64,000 nucleotides of DNA from Choristoneura fumiferana (GCF_025370935.1 NC_133473.1:21337020-21401019), one strand, 5' to 3'. Counted from the stretch's first letter, positions 43,692 through 53,502 are shown. Notes: generated by a model not told the origin, from the letters alone. Translations and numbers: made by a program.

Positions 43692-43982
43692 GGCGGTAAG
43701 GCGGTTTTCGAAGAGAGTTAAAATTTGATGTTGGCAGCACTGTCTTAGAGATGCTGCGTTTCGTTGTTCCTTTTTAAAAGCGTTTGGTTCGTATCTACAT
43801 TCAAACTCGCTATCGATTCAGCTGAATTAAATTAGTTGGAAACAAATGACCATCTTGTGCTAGCTAGACGGTAAATATATAGAAATACGGAACAATTGGA
43901 ATAAAATTAAATTTTATAATATATTTTGAGAAGAAGTTTATTCTATTTCAGAATTATTCACCATTTTTGAGAAAAGCTTTAT
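43692..43982. other. non-coding, no feature recognised
   Basis: About 290 bp between the hypothetical frame and a palindromic MITE; may include part of the BEL LTR. Confidence 0.4.
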
Positions 43983-44103
43983 ATTAGTCTCGGCTGGAAT
44001 AGCAATTGCTGGCTTCGTATTAGTTAAACGGACTCGCAAGCTCGTCCGTTTAATACTCATACTCAGCCAGCAATTGCCAACTTCCAGGCCACGACAATAA
44101 TCT
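43983..44103. mobile_element. ~120-bp palindromic MITE
   Basis: TTAAACGGAC and GTCCGTTTAA form a central 10-bp stem around TCGCAAGCTC. Outside it, AGCAATTGCTGGCT is mirrored by AGCCAGCAATTGC, and ATTAGTCTCGGCTGGAA by TTCCAGGCCACGACAATAAT. It is non-coding. Outer limits are approximate. Confidence 0.65.
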
Positions 44104-44330
44104 ACTAATATAACCTAAGTTTGATTTAATAAAGAGGTTCTCATCACGCACAACTACAGCTATAGTCTTATTGACCACCTCCCACATCTCCTTATATTAC
44201 AAGGGCATATTAGGTAAAGCTCTGCGCAGCGGGCATGATATTTACATCGATAGTAAAGATAGAGAGATAGAGCTATATTTCCAAAAAAATTATTGAAATA
44301 ATAAGTATGATATTATGGCATTTAAGATAC
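44104..44330. other. non-coding, no feature recognised
   Basis: Short AT-rich spacer. Confidence 0.45.
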
Positions 44331-44516
44331 TCAAAGTCAAAGTCAAAATATCTTTATTCAATTTAGGCTATAACAAGCACTTACGAATGTCAAAAAAAAT
44401 CTACCGCCGGTTCGGAACAACCTCTGTTCAGAAGAATCCGACAAGAAACTCTACGAGGTATAAATAAATATTTTTTCAAACAGATTTACAATATTATTAA
44501 ATGATATCTATACATC
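44331..44516 (-). repeat. retroposon tail, interrupted by Gypsy element 1
   Basis: On the - strand: CTCGTAGAGTTTCTTGTCGG, GTTCCGAACCGGCGGTAGAT and the terminal AATAAAGATATTTTGACTTT then GACTTTGA, a LINE/SINE 3' end with polyadenylation signal. The sequence resumes on the far side of the Gypsy element at 49205, so this was the insertion target. Confidence 0.6.
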
Positions 44517-44521
44517 CCAAG

Positions 44522-44629
44522 TATTAGATATAGGGACGCGAGTGAAACCACGAGCTGCTTTATTCGCACTGACGTTTAATACACATTGACAGGAGTTGTG
44601 GACACAGCCACACACACACATACATAACA
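44522..44629 (-). repeat. Gypsy element 1, 3' LTR (108 bp)
   Basis: On the - strand it begins TGTTATGTATGTGTGTG and ends CCCTATATCTAATA. It differs from the 5' LTR by two transitions. At 108 bp it is very short for a Gypsy LTR. Confidence 0.9.
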
Positions 44630-44641
44630 TCTCTTCCCTCT
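44630..44641 (-). other. Gypsy element 1 polypurine tract
   Basis: On the - strand AGAGGGAAGAGA lies immediately before the TGTTATG start of the 3' LTR, as expected for the plus-strand primer. Confidence 0.85.
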
Positions 44642-44676
44642 AACATGGAACAACCCTTAAAACTAAGCATATAATT

Positions 44677-45421
44677 CTAAACCTTATAATTAACCTTGGG
44701 ACGTGGGCGCAACCTTTTTCGGGTATATAACATTGGCTGCTCATCATAGCTTTTGACATCGTCCGGAGGTTCCTCTCTAGCCTCCTCAAAATGGTCGTCT
44801 TCGGAGGACACCGCCCGTTGCGGAGTAGGACGCTCAGGAGACTCTGAGGGACCCGCAGACTGTGGTTGAGTCATACTCTTCCTTCCCCCGGTGAAATAAT
44901 ATTCAGGACTTCTTTGGTGACATACCAAAGGAGACACAGGCAAGTTCAACGGAGACAGAACATTGGCTTCAACCTGCGTATCCAGAGGTGGTGATGATGG
45001 TCTTTCGCGGTTGGAGTCTAAACTGGTGTTAGCCGAAAACGGCAGTGACTGCCTTGGCGGCGGCACCGGTGATGGCAGCGGGGGCGGCGGTGGCGGCGGT
45101 GGCAGCAGCGACGGCGGTAGCGGCGGCGTCGGCGGTGGCGGCGGCAGCGGCGGTGGCGGCGGCGGCAGCGGCGGCGACGGCGGTGGCGGCAGCGGCAGCG
45201 GCGGTGACGGCGGCGCAGTGTATGTATTGGACGGTGTCCTAGTCGGTGAGTCATCACGATCCCATAGGTTTTGATTGTCAACTGATCCTTTATATAACAT
45301 CAATTGATTTTTGTGCTTTTTAATAAATGAATTAGACGAAATGTCTTTAATTTTATACAATACTCTCCCGATTCTTTTACTAATGATTCCTTTACACCAG
45401 ATGTGCTTATTTTGATGAACA
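44677..45421 (-). CDS. Gypsy element 1: integrase C-terminal and proline-rich tail
   Basis: After the second A7 tract the reading continues in another frame. First comes a chromatin- or DNA-binding type integrase C-terminus with WCKGIISKRIGRVLYKIKD (about 45347-45403), then KHKNQL, then a run of about 70 residues that is almost entirely Pro/Leu/Ser (about 45045-45235, encoded by GGC/GGT-rich DNA on the + strand). An acidic stretch (SSEDDHFEEAREEPPDD) and a basic RKRLRPRPK end follow. The frame beginning at 45360 with MYKIKD is only the part after the shift. A proline-rich tail of this length is unusual for a Gypsy integrase and may have grown by triplet slippage. Confidence 0.75.
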
Positions 45422-45428
45422 TTTTTTT

Positions 45429-46358
45429 AAAAAGAACGTAGTTACCGGGTTCAAAAGTTTGTTTGTTTTGTTTATTTAGTTTTTCATTCTGCAAACACTG
45501 TTTGTTTCTGACTACATTAGCAAGGTCCACAGACGAAGGTGACGGTGGTGGCTGGATCGGATTGAACAAATCCAAACGCGATCTTAGCTTTCGCCCATAG
45601 ACTAACTGAGCGGGCGAGAAGCCTGTGGTGGAATGAATGGAATTTCTGTAATCGAAAATGTACTTCAATAATTTAAGTTTACTTTCCTTTAAATTAGTAC
45701 TTGAAAGAACACTAGATTTAATACCTTTTTTTATTACTTTTACGTAACATTCCGCTTGGCCGTTGCTGGCCGGGTGATAGGCCGGAGACGTTACGTGCGA
45801 TATACCATTCAATTGACAAAACTGTTCAAATTGTTGAGAGCAAAACGCCGTTCCATTATCACTTACAATTGTATGAGGTAAACCAAATCTAGATAAGTAG
45901 TCATACATTTTTTCGGTTACCGCATTAGTCGTAGTCGAGCACCCCATATCGTAGACTTCTACCCATTTCGTGTACGCGTCGACTATTACTAAATACGATT
46001 TGCCATTAAGCGGACCCAGAAAGTCTACGTGCACCCTGTAAAAGGGCTGCGGCGGGTAGTCCCAGTGCGCGAGCGGCGCGCGCGGCGGCGCAGGGCGCAT
46101 CTGTATACACACATCGCAAGTACCGATTAAAATTTCGATTGCTTCGTCTATTCCGGGGAACCAAAATCGTGAACGTGCTTCCGCCTTTGTTTTCACGATT
46201 CCTAAATGGGACGAATGCAACTCCAATAAAACCTTTTTCCGCAAACTCTCGGGAATAACAACCTTATGGCCACGCATTAAACAACCATTTTCTACTGACA
46301 ACTGCGTTTGGCACAAATGAAAAGGTTTATACCTTATATTATCAATTTTTTTGGCCAC
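45429..46358 (-). CDS. Gypsy element 1: integrase catalytic region
   Basis: Inserts element DNA into the genome. The N-terminal zinc finger has HSSHLG and CDVC. The DDE core has the first Asp in HVDFLGP (46023-46025), the second in VSDNGTAF (45858-45860) and the Glu in NGQAECYVK (45750-45752), with 35 residues between the second Asp and the Glu, as in canonical DD35E integrases. All three catalytic residues are present. The region is one base out of frame with the preceding reverse transcriptase/RNase H frame, with the shift at the T7 (+ strand) tract 46346-46352. A second shift at T7 45422-45428 ends the frame. Confidence 0.88.
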
Positions 46359-49039
46359 CCGACTAAGGTATATTGCATAACTTGCTTTAGTATCGCATCT
46401 TTACTTGTTTCCTCGCGCAACTCGTTTATTGTTATTGGTAAGCTGCCCTCTACGACGAAACAAACGTACGCGGCACGATCGCACAGATCCGCGTCGGCTT
46501 CGAGCTTCCCCGCGCCCGCGCCCGCGCCGCTCCCCTCCGGCTCTGGCACGCAGGCCCGCGACAAGAAGTCTGCGCTGTTAGAAGCGCTGCGAATATATTC
46601 AATAACATAGTTATAGCCACCTAAAAACATTGCGTATCTCTGCAAACGATTAGCGGATACTTCTGGTATTCCACGATGTGGTCCAAAAATAGAAATGAGG
46701 GGTTTATGGTCCGTGCGTAAAACGAACGGAGTAGACCTACCATACAAATATTGGTGAAACCTCCTCACTCCGAACACTATAGCCGTCGCCTCCTTCTGAA
46801 TCTGCGAATAACGTTTCTCCGCTGCGTTAAGGGTCCGGGAAGCGAAAGAAATGGGTCTCTCGGCCCCATCAGGCTCCACCTGCGACAAGACCGCCCCCAG
46901 GCCCCAGGGAGACGCATCGACTGTCAAAACTAACTTTAATTTGGGATTAAAATGAGCTAACACTTGATCCGAAGCCAGATTTTTTTTTATGTTATCGAAA
47001 GCCCTATCATGAATTAGGGTCCACTGCCATTTGACCCCTTTCTTTAATAGGTCATACAATGGACTAAGTATCGTGGATGCCCCGGGTACGAAATTCCTGT
47101 AATAATTCACTAATCCGAGGAACGACTGGAGTTGACTCACATTATTAGGCACCGGGGCATCAACAATGGCTTTAACTTTGTCCGATGATTTTTTTAAGCC
47201 GTTTCTATTAATCACGTAGCCCAAATAGCTAACTTCATCTTTGAAAAACTCGCATTTCTCCTGTTGAAGCGTCAGACCCGCATCCTGTAGCCTTTTTAAA
47301 ACGCAATGAAGTCTATCTAAATGTTCGTTATCGTCCTTGCCCGTGACCAGCACGTCGTCCAACAGGCACAGCACGCCGTCCAGCCCGGCCAGCAGCCCCT
47401 CCATGGCGCGCTGAAAGATGGCCGGTGCGCTAGCCAACCCGAACACTAGCCGCGTATATTTATATAAACCGCGATGTGTATTGATGCACGTTAAGCTTTG
47501 TGATTCTTCACTTAGCGGTATCTGGTTGTAGGCCATAGATAAATCTAACTTTGTAAACTTTTGCCCGTTATGTAATTTAGCGAATAACTCGTTAGCGGTA
47601 GGTAAGGGATACTGCTCGATCACTAATTGTTTATTTATGCTGATTGAGTAGTCTGCGCACAGTCTAACGGACCCGTTGCGCTTCAACACAGGCACAATTG
47701 GTGATGCGAAGTCTGAACGTTCAACAGGCACGAGAACATTTAAATCGACCAATCTATCGATTTCCGAATCAATTTTATCCCTTAAGGCAAAAGCGATCGG
47801 CCGTGCTTTAAAAAACAACGGAGTGGAACCGTCTTTTAATTTTAATTTGACACTATATTTATTAAAACATCCCAGTTTGTTAGAAAACAATTGAGGGTAA
47901 GTCTGTTCAAGGGTAGTATTATTTTGCAAGTAGTGTATTGGCGTTAATTCTAAATTAAATTTACAAATAAAATCTCTGCCGAGCAGCGGGGGGCCGCCGT
48001 CACGCACCACGTACACGTCCAGCGTGTGGGTACGTCCCGCGAACGTGCACGGCAGTGGGACCCTACCTACACAAACTATGTTGTCACCCGTGTAACTACG
48101 TAGTCTTTTGTTCGTAGGTGATAATGGAACGTTATTGAAATACGTTTTATACGTATTGTTAGATATCACCGTTACGGCGGACCCGCTATCCACTTCAAAT
48201 TTAATTTGAGCACCATTAATAATAATAGTTTCCACCATAGGCTCACCCCGAACAGAACGAATGTTAAACAACTCACCGTCGTCGGCGTCGCCTTCGTCTC
48301 TGGGCCCTGCTTCTACGTAATTAATTTTCGGACACATTCTACGTAAATGACCCTTCACTTTGCATTTTTTACAAACGAAATTGCTAAAACGACACTCCGA
48401 CACTTTGTGATTATTGTATCCACACGCAGCACACTTCACTCTGGCCGAACTATCTTTGGGTTTTTGCTCTGCGATCTTAAACAGCTCGGAGGTGTTGGCG
48501 GCCGCGGCCCCCGCGCGCGCACACTGAATGCTCTCGGCGAGCTCGACGGCTTTGGCCAGCGTGAGCTCTGCAATATTTTGCGCGTACAACTTCTCTTTTT
48601 CGAGACCGGGCCGCATTCCCATCACGAAGCGATCGCGGAGCGCTTCTTCGACGTTGCTGAACCCGCAGTGCGCGGTCAGACCGCGCAGCCTCGCCGCCCA
48701 TTGCGCATGAGACTCGCCGGCCTGTTGTATCGCCGCGAAGAAGTTGTGACGCTCCCCGAACCCTACTCTTTTTGGTGTGAAATGGTTATCCAAGAGCCCT
48801 AAGATGTCTTCATACGGGACGCTGTCCAATTGTTTCGGTAGGGCCAAATCTGCTGCGAGCTTGAACGTACCCTCACTGAGTGCGCTTAATAAAATAGCCC
48901 GTCTTTTTGTTCCGGTCGCGTCGTTTGTTCCATCAATGTCGTTCGCGATAAAATATTGCTTCAATCGGCCCTTGTAACTACTCCAACTTTGAACATAATG
49001 ATCAAAAGTAGCTAAAATACCAAAGTTAGCACTAGCCAT
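46334..49039 (-). CDS. Gypsy element 1: Gag-protease-reverse transcriptase-RNase H
   Basis: One frame of about 900 residues. I choose the ATG at 49039 (MASANFGILATFDHY), because upstream codons lie in the PBS/leader. Gag is followed by zinc knuckles CAACGYNNHKVSEC and CKKCKVKGHLRRMC (about 48330-48430), protease with FEVDSGSAVTVIS (Asp codon 48188-48190), and reverse transcriptase with CADYS, FTKLDLSMAY, LVFGLASAP and LLDDVLV at 47354-47365 (Leu replaces the usual Tyr/Phe of the YLDD box, with both Asp intact). RNase H has LTVDASPWGLGAVL, an RYSQIQKEA Glu and RTDHKPL. There are no internal stops. The frame closes right after GWPKK at the A7 tract. Confidence 0.92.
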   Translation of the reverse strand: MASANFGILATFDHYVQSWSSYKGRLKQYFIANDIDGTNDATGTKRRAILLSALSEGTFKLAADLALPKQLDSVPYEDILGLLDNHFTPKRVGFGERHNFFAAIQQAGESHAQWAARLRGLTAHCGFSNVEEALRDRFVMGMRPGLEKEKLYAQNIAELTLAKAVELAESIQCARAGAAAANTSELFKIAEQKPKDSSARVKCAACGYNNHKVSECRFSNFVCKKCKVKGHLRRMCPKINYVEAGPRDEGDADDGELFNIRSVRGEPMVETIIINGAQIKFEVDSGSAVTVISNNTYKTYFNNVPLSPTNKRLRSYTGDNIVCVGRVPLPCTFAGRTHTLDVYVVRDGGPPLLGRDFICKFNLELTPIHYLQNNTTLEQTYPQLFSNKLGCFNKYSVKLKLKDGSTPLFFKARPIAFALRDKIDSEIDRLVDLNVLVPVERSDFASPIVPVLKRNGSVRLCADYSISINKQLVIEQYPLPTANELFAKLHNGQKFTKLDLSMAYNQIPLSEESQSLTCINTHRGLYKYTRLVFGLASAPAIFQRAMEGLLAGLDGVLCLLDDVLVTGKDDNEHLDRLHCVLKRLQDAGLTLQQEKCEFFKDEVSYLGYVINRNGLKKSSDKVKAIVDAPVPNNVSQLQSFLGLVNYYRNFVPGASTILSPLYDLLKKGVKWQWTLIHDRAFDNIKKNLASDQVLAHFNPKLKLVLTVDASPWGLGAVLSQVEPDGAERPISFASRTLNAAEKRYSQIQKEATAIVFGVRRFHQYLYGRSTPFVLRTDHKPLISIFGPHRGIPEVSANRLQRYAMFLGGYNYVIEYIRSASNSADFLSRACVPEPEGSGAGAGAGKLEADADLCDRAAYVCFVVEGSLPITINELREETSKDAILKQVMQYTLVGWPKKLII

Positions 49040-49075
49040 TTTTTTTTTGTTTTTCGCCGAATAACGCGGGTAGAA

Positions 49076-49090
49076 CACGGATCGTCGCCA
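49076..49090 (-). other. Gypsy element 1 primer-binding site
   Basis: On the - strand TGGCGACGATCCGTG starts one base after the 5' LTR. It begins TGG, complementary to the CCA of a tRNA 3' end. The tRNA species is not assigned. Confidence 0.75.
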
Positions 49091-49091
49091 A

Positions 49092-49199
49092 TATTAGATA
49101 TAGGGACGCGAGTGAAACCACGAGCTGCTCTATTCGCACTGACGTTTAATACACATTGACAGGAGTTGTGGACGCAGCCACACACACACATACATAACA
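49092..49199 (-). repeat. Gypsy element 1, 5' LTR (108 bp)
   Basis: Same limits and sequence as the copy at 44522-44629 except for a T/C and an A/G difference. It is followed on the + strand by the target duplication CCAAG. Confidence 0.9.
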
Positions 49200-49204
49200 C
49201 CAAG

Positions 49205-49337
49205 TATTAACACAACTTTATTTTTAACACAGTAGGTTCGCTATTTGAAGGGATCGCTAATGCGGATCGGAATTATTTCCAAATATGCCTGTCCAAGATA
49301 TAATCATAAATTTTATAATACGCCTTAGATATTAATG
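49205..49337 (-). repeat. continuation of the interrupted retroposon
   Basis: The sequence after the CCAAG duplication continues the element cut at 44516. The 5' limit of the retroposon is not clear. Confidence 0.45.
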
Positions 49338-49441
49338 TATTCGCCTATTGCTTGCCTTAGAAAATCTCTATGTAGGTATATACCTGTGTTTTCTGTATTG
49401 CTTACTATGTTGGTGTGCAATAAAGAGTTATTGTATTGTAT
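49338..49441 (+). repeat. non-LTR 3' end with (TTGTA)n tail, copy 2
   Basis: CGCCTATTGCTTGCCTTAG, TTGGTGTGCAATAAAGAGTT then ATTGTATTGTATT match the tail at 4077-4330 in opposite orientation. Confidence 0.7.
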
Positions 49442-49497
49442 TCTTGACAATAGATTTGAATTTTGTATACGTTTAATTAGTAATATTTTCTCAAAAC

Positions 49498-49597
49498 NNN
49501 NNNNNNNNNNNNNNNNNNNNNNNNNNNNNNNNNNNNNNNNNNNNNNNNNNNNNNNNNNNNNNNNNNNNNNNNNNNNNNNNNNNNNNNNNNNNNNNNN
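49498..49597. other. assembly gap (100 N)
   Basis: Exactly 100 N; true length unknown. Confidence 0.98.
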
Positions 49598-49757
49598 ATA
49601 TTTTTAGCGTGACAGGCGACGCCTCAGTTGGTACTAGGGTAGCTTACATTGAATTTACGATTAAGTTTGTTATAAAAAAGAAGTTAAGTTTTAATTTAAT
49701 TGAGTGGCACCATGATCCCCAGTTCTGGGCCACACATTTTAGACAGCTATAACGCTT
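49598..49757. other. 160-bp island between gaps
   Basis: Unassigned sequence, possibly part of the 5' end of the errantivirus-like element that follows the next gap (GAGTGGCACCATGATCCCC could include a primer-binding site). This cannot be tested here. Confidence 0.3.
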
Positions 49758-50444
49758 NNNNNNNNNNNNNNNNNNNNNNNNNNNNNNNNNNNNNNNNNNN
49801 NNNNNNNNNNNNNNNNNNNNNNNNNNNNNNNNNNNNNNNNNNNNNNNNNNNNNNNNNNNNNNNNNNNNNNNNNNNNNNNNNNNNNNNNNNNNNNNNNNNN
49901 NNNNNNNNNNNNNNNNNNNNNNNNNNNNNNNNNNNNNNNNNNNNNNNNNNNNNNNNNNNNNNNNNNNNNNNNNNNNNNNNNNNNNNNNNNNNNNNNNNNN
50001 NNNNNNNNNNNNNNNNNNNNNNNNNNNNNNNNNNNNNNNNNNNNNNNNNNNNNNNNNNNNNNNNNNNNNNNNNNNNNNNNNNNNNNNNNNNNNNNNNNNN
50101 NNNNNNNNNNNNNNNNNNNNNNNNNNNNNNNNNNNNNNNNNNNNNNNNNNNNNNNNNNNNNNNNNNNNNNNNNNNNNNNNNNNNNNNNNNNNNNNNNNNN
50201 NNNNNNNNNNNNNNNNNNNNNNNNNNNNNNNNNNNNNNNNNNNNNNNNNNNNNNNNNNNNNNNNNNNNNNNNNNNNNNNNNNNNNNNNNNNNNNNNNNNN
50301 NNNNNNNNNNNNNNNNNNNNNNNNNNNNNNNNNNNNNNNNNNNNNNNNNNNNNNNNNNNNNNNNNNNNNNNNNNNNNNNNNNNNNNNNNNNNNNNNNNNN
50401 NNNNNNNNNNNNNNNNNNNNNNNNNNNNNNNNNNNNNNNNNNNN
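49758..50444. other. assembly gap (687 N)
   Basis: Hides the 5' part of the next LTR element. Long frames crossing the N are not real. Confidence 0.98.
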
Positions 50445-51323
50445 AAAACCTTTATAACCCTATTCACTAAAGTTCACACTTTGATGATTGCTCTTACGCT
50501 GACATCTTCGAGTCGTTAAAAAATTTGAGAAACCACTTAATATCCACTACGACCAAGGCACAAAAGAATTCAGTATTTCAGATTTTAAAAATCCATTTGA
50601 TAAGCACTCATTCATTAAAATCTACAATATGATAATATATATTTTCAATGGAACTAGTATAAATATCCGCATATATAAGGATAAAACGATATACCCATCT
50701 TTAAGCGAGATTCCAAAAATCCTGAAAGAAAATCATGATATTCCCATAGCCGAATCAAGGGCACGGCCCGAATGTACAGTAGAATTCGCGAGCAATACTT
50801 TTGGAAGAATATGCGGGCAGATATAGAAAACTACGTAAAAAATTGTACTTCATGTCAAATGAATAAAGCCTTAAGGAAAATAAACCGTGCTCCACTAGAA
50901 ATACTATCGACATCGACACAACCTTTCCAACGCTTATCGTTAGATATTGGTGGGTCCACTGCCAGAAGCAGGACCTGCCAAGGTCAAATATATACTAACA
51001 TGCAAGACGACCTGACAAAAATACTCCCTAGCCTATCCTATACGAAGTACAACAGCTGAAGAAACCAGTGAAATGTTGGTACACTTTATCTCATTATTTG
51101 GGATACCAAACAATTCTTACGGATCAAGGAACTAATTTCACCTTCCGAACTCTTTAACAAGTCTGCTCTTTTCTAAAAATCAAACAACTTTGGTCCAGTC
51201 CTTACCATCCACAAACACAAGGCGCTCTTGAAAAAAGTCATTCGACACTAAAAAAGAATACTTGAAAAGTCATACGTAAATGAAGAACAAAAACAGATTG
51301 CCTCGCTATGTGTTATACGCAAT
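50445..51323 (+). pseudogene. errantivirus-like Gypsy element 2: integrase N-terminal and core region, broken
   Basis: On the + strand the segment shows an integrase zinc-binding region (KENHDIP near 50729-50750, CTSCQMNK near 50845-50870) and remnants of the catalytic core (TDQGTNF-like sequence near 51118-51140), then a stretch matching the post-Glu region. Frame changes near 50755, 51000, 51110 and later stops break it into several frames. The region then stops abruptly at the left TIR of a DNA element (51324) and resumes at 55452. Gag, protease and reverse transcriptase, if present, lie in the gap. Confidence 0.7.
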
Positions 51324-51798
51324 TGGCTAAGTAAAGTTTTTTGGAGAGGCGCTAATTATATTTTTCTTCGATAGTCGACGTCTTAATAATCAAGGAACTG
51401 CAGCTCTTTTATTTTTATTTCCTCTTATTAATTAGAAATATTTTTTTAAGTGGTCGATATGACGTTTGTGAGATTGAAATGGCAGAACCGTTGAGGGCTC
51501 AGTACTTAGTAGAAACATTAAAAAAAAAACGAAGTCAACTGTCACTGCTGTCACTGTCAAGTAGAATCTAACCTAAAACCATTTTATTTGCTTTGCGATT
51601 TGGTGCGATCAGTGTGTTTTTTGTTTGGATAATTTTTTACGACCTTAGCCCAAACTCTGGGCTTTTGAATTTGCCACATCTCTCCACGACCTTTGCACGA
51701 TAATTTGACCACGATTGGATATTTTCGACGACTATTTTGGCTCTGTTTCTTAGACAACGTTATCTTGAATTCTCGGCCCCTTTGGCTTGACATTTGGA
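51324..51798 (+). repeat. long-TIR element, left TIR
   Basis: Inverted counterpart of 54987-55451. Matching blocks include GGCAGAACCGTTGAGGGCTC, TTTGCTTTGCGATTTGGTGC and CTCCACGACCTTTGCA. Both copies end inward at GGCTTGAC.TTTGGA. Confidence 0.85.
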
Positions 51799-51836
51799 CT
51801 GCCTTACGAGTAAATTCGAATCACAGTATCCCTACA

Positions 51837-52355
51837 ATGGATTCAGACGACTCCGACAGTATTCGAGTAGAAATGGAGCATTACAGAAATGTTTTCCAAT
51901 GCTTTGTACCTTCGTCTATGAAATACAAACGAGATTTTCCGAATTCGGCGTATTTACGCATCCTAGTCTTTACAAGCGACTTGGTGCAGTCAGCTTCATC
52001 TTCCACTGCAAGTTGCTCATCAACAACATCATTATACGAACCCTCTAGCCCTTCAACATCAAACACGGCAAAGGAAAACATAACAGAAAGCAGAGATATC
52101 GTGTTTTTTTACCAAAACAATAAAAAGGACATGGTCTCAGTAAGAGTCATGCAATACATTAAAATAATTAATTGCATGTTGCACAAATGGTTTATATTCT
52201 TTATTTCAAAGTGTATTGAAGGAAGAGTTTCTGCTAAATCATTGCATTTGTCATCTAGTCATAGCGAGCTTGAGGATACATGTGAAATGCGTGATTTGAA
52301 GATTAAAAGAATCCGTATTTTTGAAGCCTCTCTGTTATTAACCATAACCACATAA
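51837..52355 (+). CDS. hypothetical protein of the long-TIR element, 172 residues
   Basis: The frame starts at ATG 51837 (MDSDDSDSIRVEMEHYRN), 39 bp inside the left TIR boundary. It has an acidic N-terminus, a Ser/Thr-rich middle (SASSSTASCSSTTSLYEPSS) and a more hydrophobic, basic C-terminus. I do not recognise a family. The start just inside the TIR suggests an element-encoded gene or its first exon; the sequence after about 52080 is AT-rich and may be intron read through. AATAAA at 52424 could be a polyadenylation signal. Confidence 0.4.
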   Translation: MDSDDSDSIRVEMEHYRNVFQCFVPSSMKYKRDFPNSAYLRILVFTSDLVQSASSSTASCSSTTSLYEPSSPSTSNTAKENITESRDIVFFYQNNKKDMVSVRVMQYIKIINCMLHKWFIFFISKCIEGRVSAKSLHLSSSHSELEDTCEMRDLKIKRIRIFEASLLLTITT

Positions 52356-52365
52356 AATATGTAGA

Positions 52366-52709
52366 CAAAGCTGTCTTATTGCATGTGTTTTAGATAGTTT
52401 TAGTTAATTTGGAGAGTAATATAATAAATGCAATAATTTATATTTTATTTATTTCATAAATGTACAAATTATCATAAAAAACGTTTAGCATAAGCATATG
52501 ACTCAAAAGACCCTATTTGTTGGAACATGCTACCTATACAAAGCTGTCCTATTGCATGTGTTTTAGATGGTTTTAGTTAATTTGCAGAGTAACATAATAA
52601 AAATGCAATACTTCATTTATATTGTTTTTATTTCATAAATACACAAATTATCATAAAAACGTTTAGCATAAACATATGTCTCAAAAGACCCGATTTATTG
52701 GAACATGTA
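52366..52709. repeat. 173-bp tandem duplication
   Basis: CAAAGCTGTC.TATTGCATGTG recurs at 52366 and 52539, and the second unit ends TTATTGGAACATGTA where the first ends TTGTTGGAACATGCT. Two units differ by scattered substitutions and small indels. Confidence 0.8.
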
Positions 52710-53118
52710 TATAATATTCCTGGCAAAGGTAATTTAAAAACAAGTCGTATTTTTAATAAATTAAATATTGTGCCATCCCCATAAAGGCATTAGAAGTACT
52801 ACTAAGAAATACAAGGAAATGTAATACAAATATTATAGGTCACTATGTGTTAAACCGGGATTTTAGTTTACTTTTGCATCAAAAGATGTCACTATCTCGT
52901 CTCAAGGAAAAGCTGAATCGCGCTGTTAAGATTTTTCATTTCCTAAGCAACCGTGGTTTGATTAACTTGTGTGTTATACATGTAAACAATATGCATACCA
53001 TTGATCATAAGTTATAACAAAACCGTGGTGATTTACTTGTATTTTTAGTACTTGTACTTGTGACAGTGACCCTAGATGGTATTGTTTGTTCTACCAGTTG
53101 ACCTGGATGTGTATATAT
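52710..53118. other. interior of long-TIR element, no feature recognised
   Basis: AT-rich; contains CAAAAGATGTCACTATCTCG near 52880 with no identifiable gene. Confidence 0.4.
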
Positions 53119-53340
53119 ACTATCTTTTGCCCGCGGCTTCACCCGCGTGGATTCGGTTATCGCGCGCTGTTCCCTCGGGAACTGTTTATTTTTCCGGAAT
53201 AAAAAGTAGCCTATATCACTCTGTGGCCCATAAACAATCTCTATGCCAAAAATCACGTCGATCCGTCGCTCCGTTGCGACGTGAAAGACGGAGAAACATA
53301 CAAACACACACACTTTCGCATTTATAATATTAGTATGGAT
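53119..53340 (+). repeat. TTTGCCCGCGG...ATAATATTAGTA repeat, nested
   Basis: CTTTTGCCCGCGGCTTCACC to TTTATAATATTAGTATGGAT, the closest match to 2217-2425. It lies inside the long-TIR element and so inserted after it. Confidence 0.75.
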
Positions 53341-53502
53341 ATATATGGCATTCAACTGTTTTATTTTGTCTGACTCTAATACATACATGACCGGGAATCG
53401 AACCTGATCAAAATCTCTGTAAGCAATGTTACAAATTCTGCACATTTTTTCGTTATTTTTGATGATGAGAATCATAAGTGAAAAGAAACATATTTTACAA
53501 GT
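53341..53502 (-). repeat. SINE head fragment
   Basis: On the - strand CAGGTTCGATTCCCGGTCAT contains an exact B box (GGTTCGATTCC) in the same context as the stretch at 17043-17085. No A box was recognised. Confidence 0.4.

Larger units (their letters stand above)
44522..49199 (-). mobile_element. complete Gypsy LTR retrotransposon (element 1), 4678 bp
   Basis: The element is bounded by two 108-bp LTRs (44522-44629 and 49092-49199) and flanked by the 5-bp duplication CCAAG (44517-44521 and 49200-49204). It has a PBS next to the 5' LTR, a polypurine tract next to the 3' LTR, and Gag, protease, reverse transcriptase, RNase H, integrase and a proline-rich C-terminal region in order. The LTRs differ at 2 of 108 positions, which points to a fairly recent insertion. 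It is inserted into a retroposon tail. Confidence 0.92.

Noticed and set aside
44963..45281. Gly-, Ala- and Arg-rich frames opposite the proline-rich tail
   Set aside because: Shadows of the GGC/GGT tract in the other frames of the Gypsy C-terminal region.
46346..46352. Programmed -1 frameshift as the sole explanation for Gypsy element 1
   Set aside because: The second shift at 45422-45428 is at an A7 tract without a canonical slippery context, so indels in homopolymers explain both sites more simply; kept only as an option for the first site.
49700..50470. Long frames across N runs, also at 38370-38868 and 27014-27217
   Set aside because: Most of their length is N.
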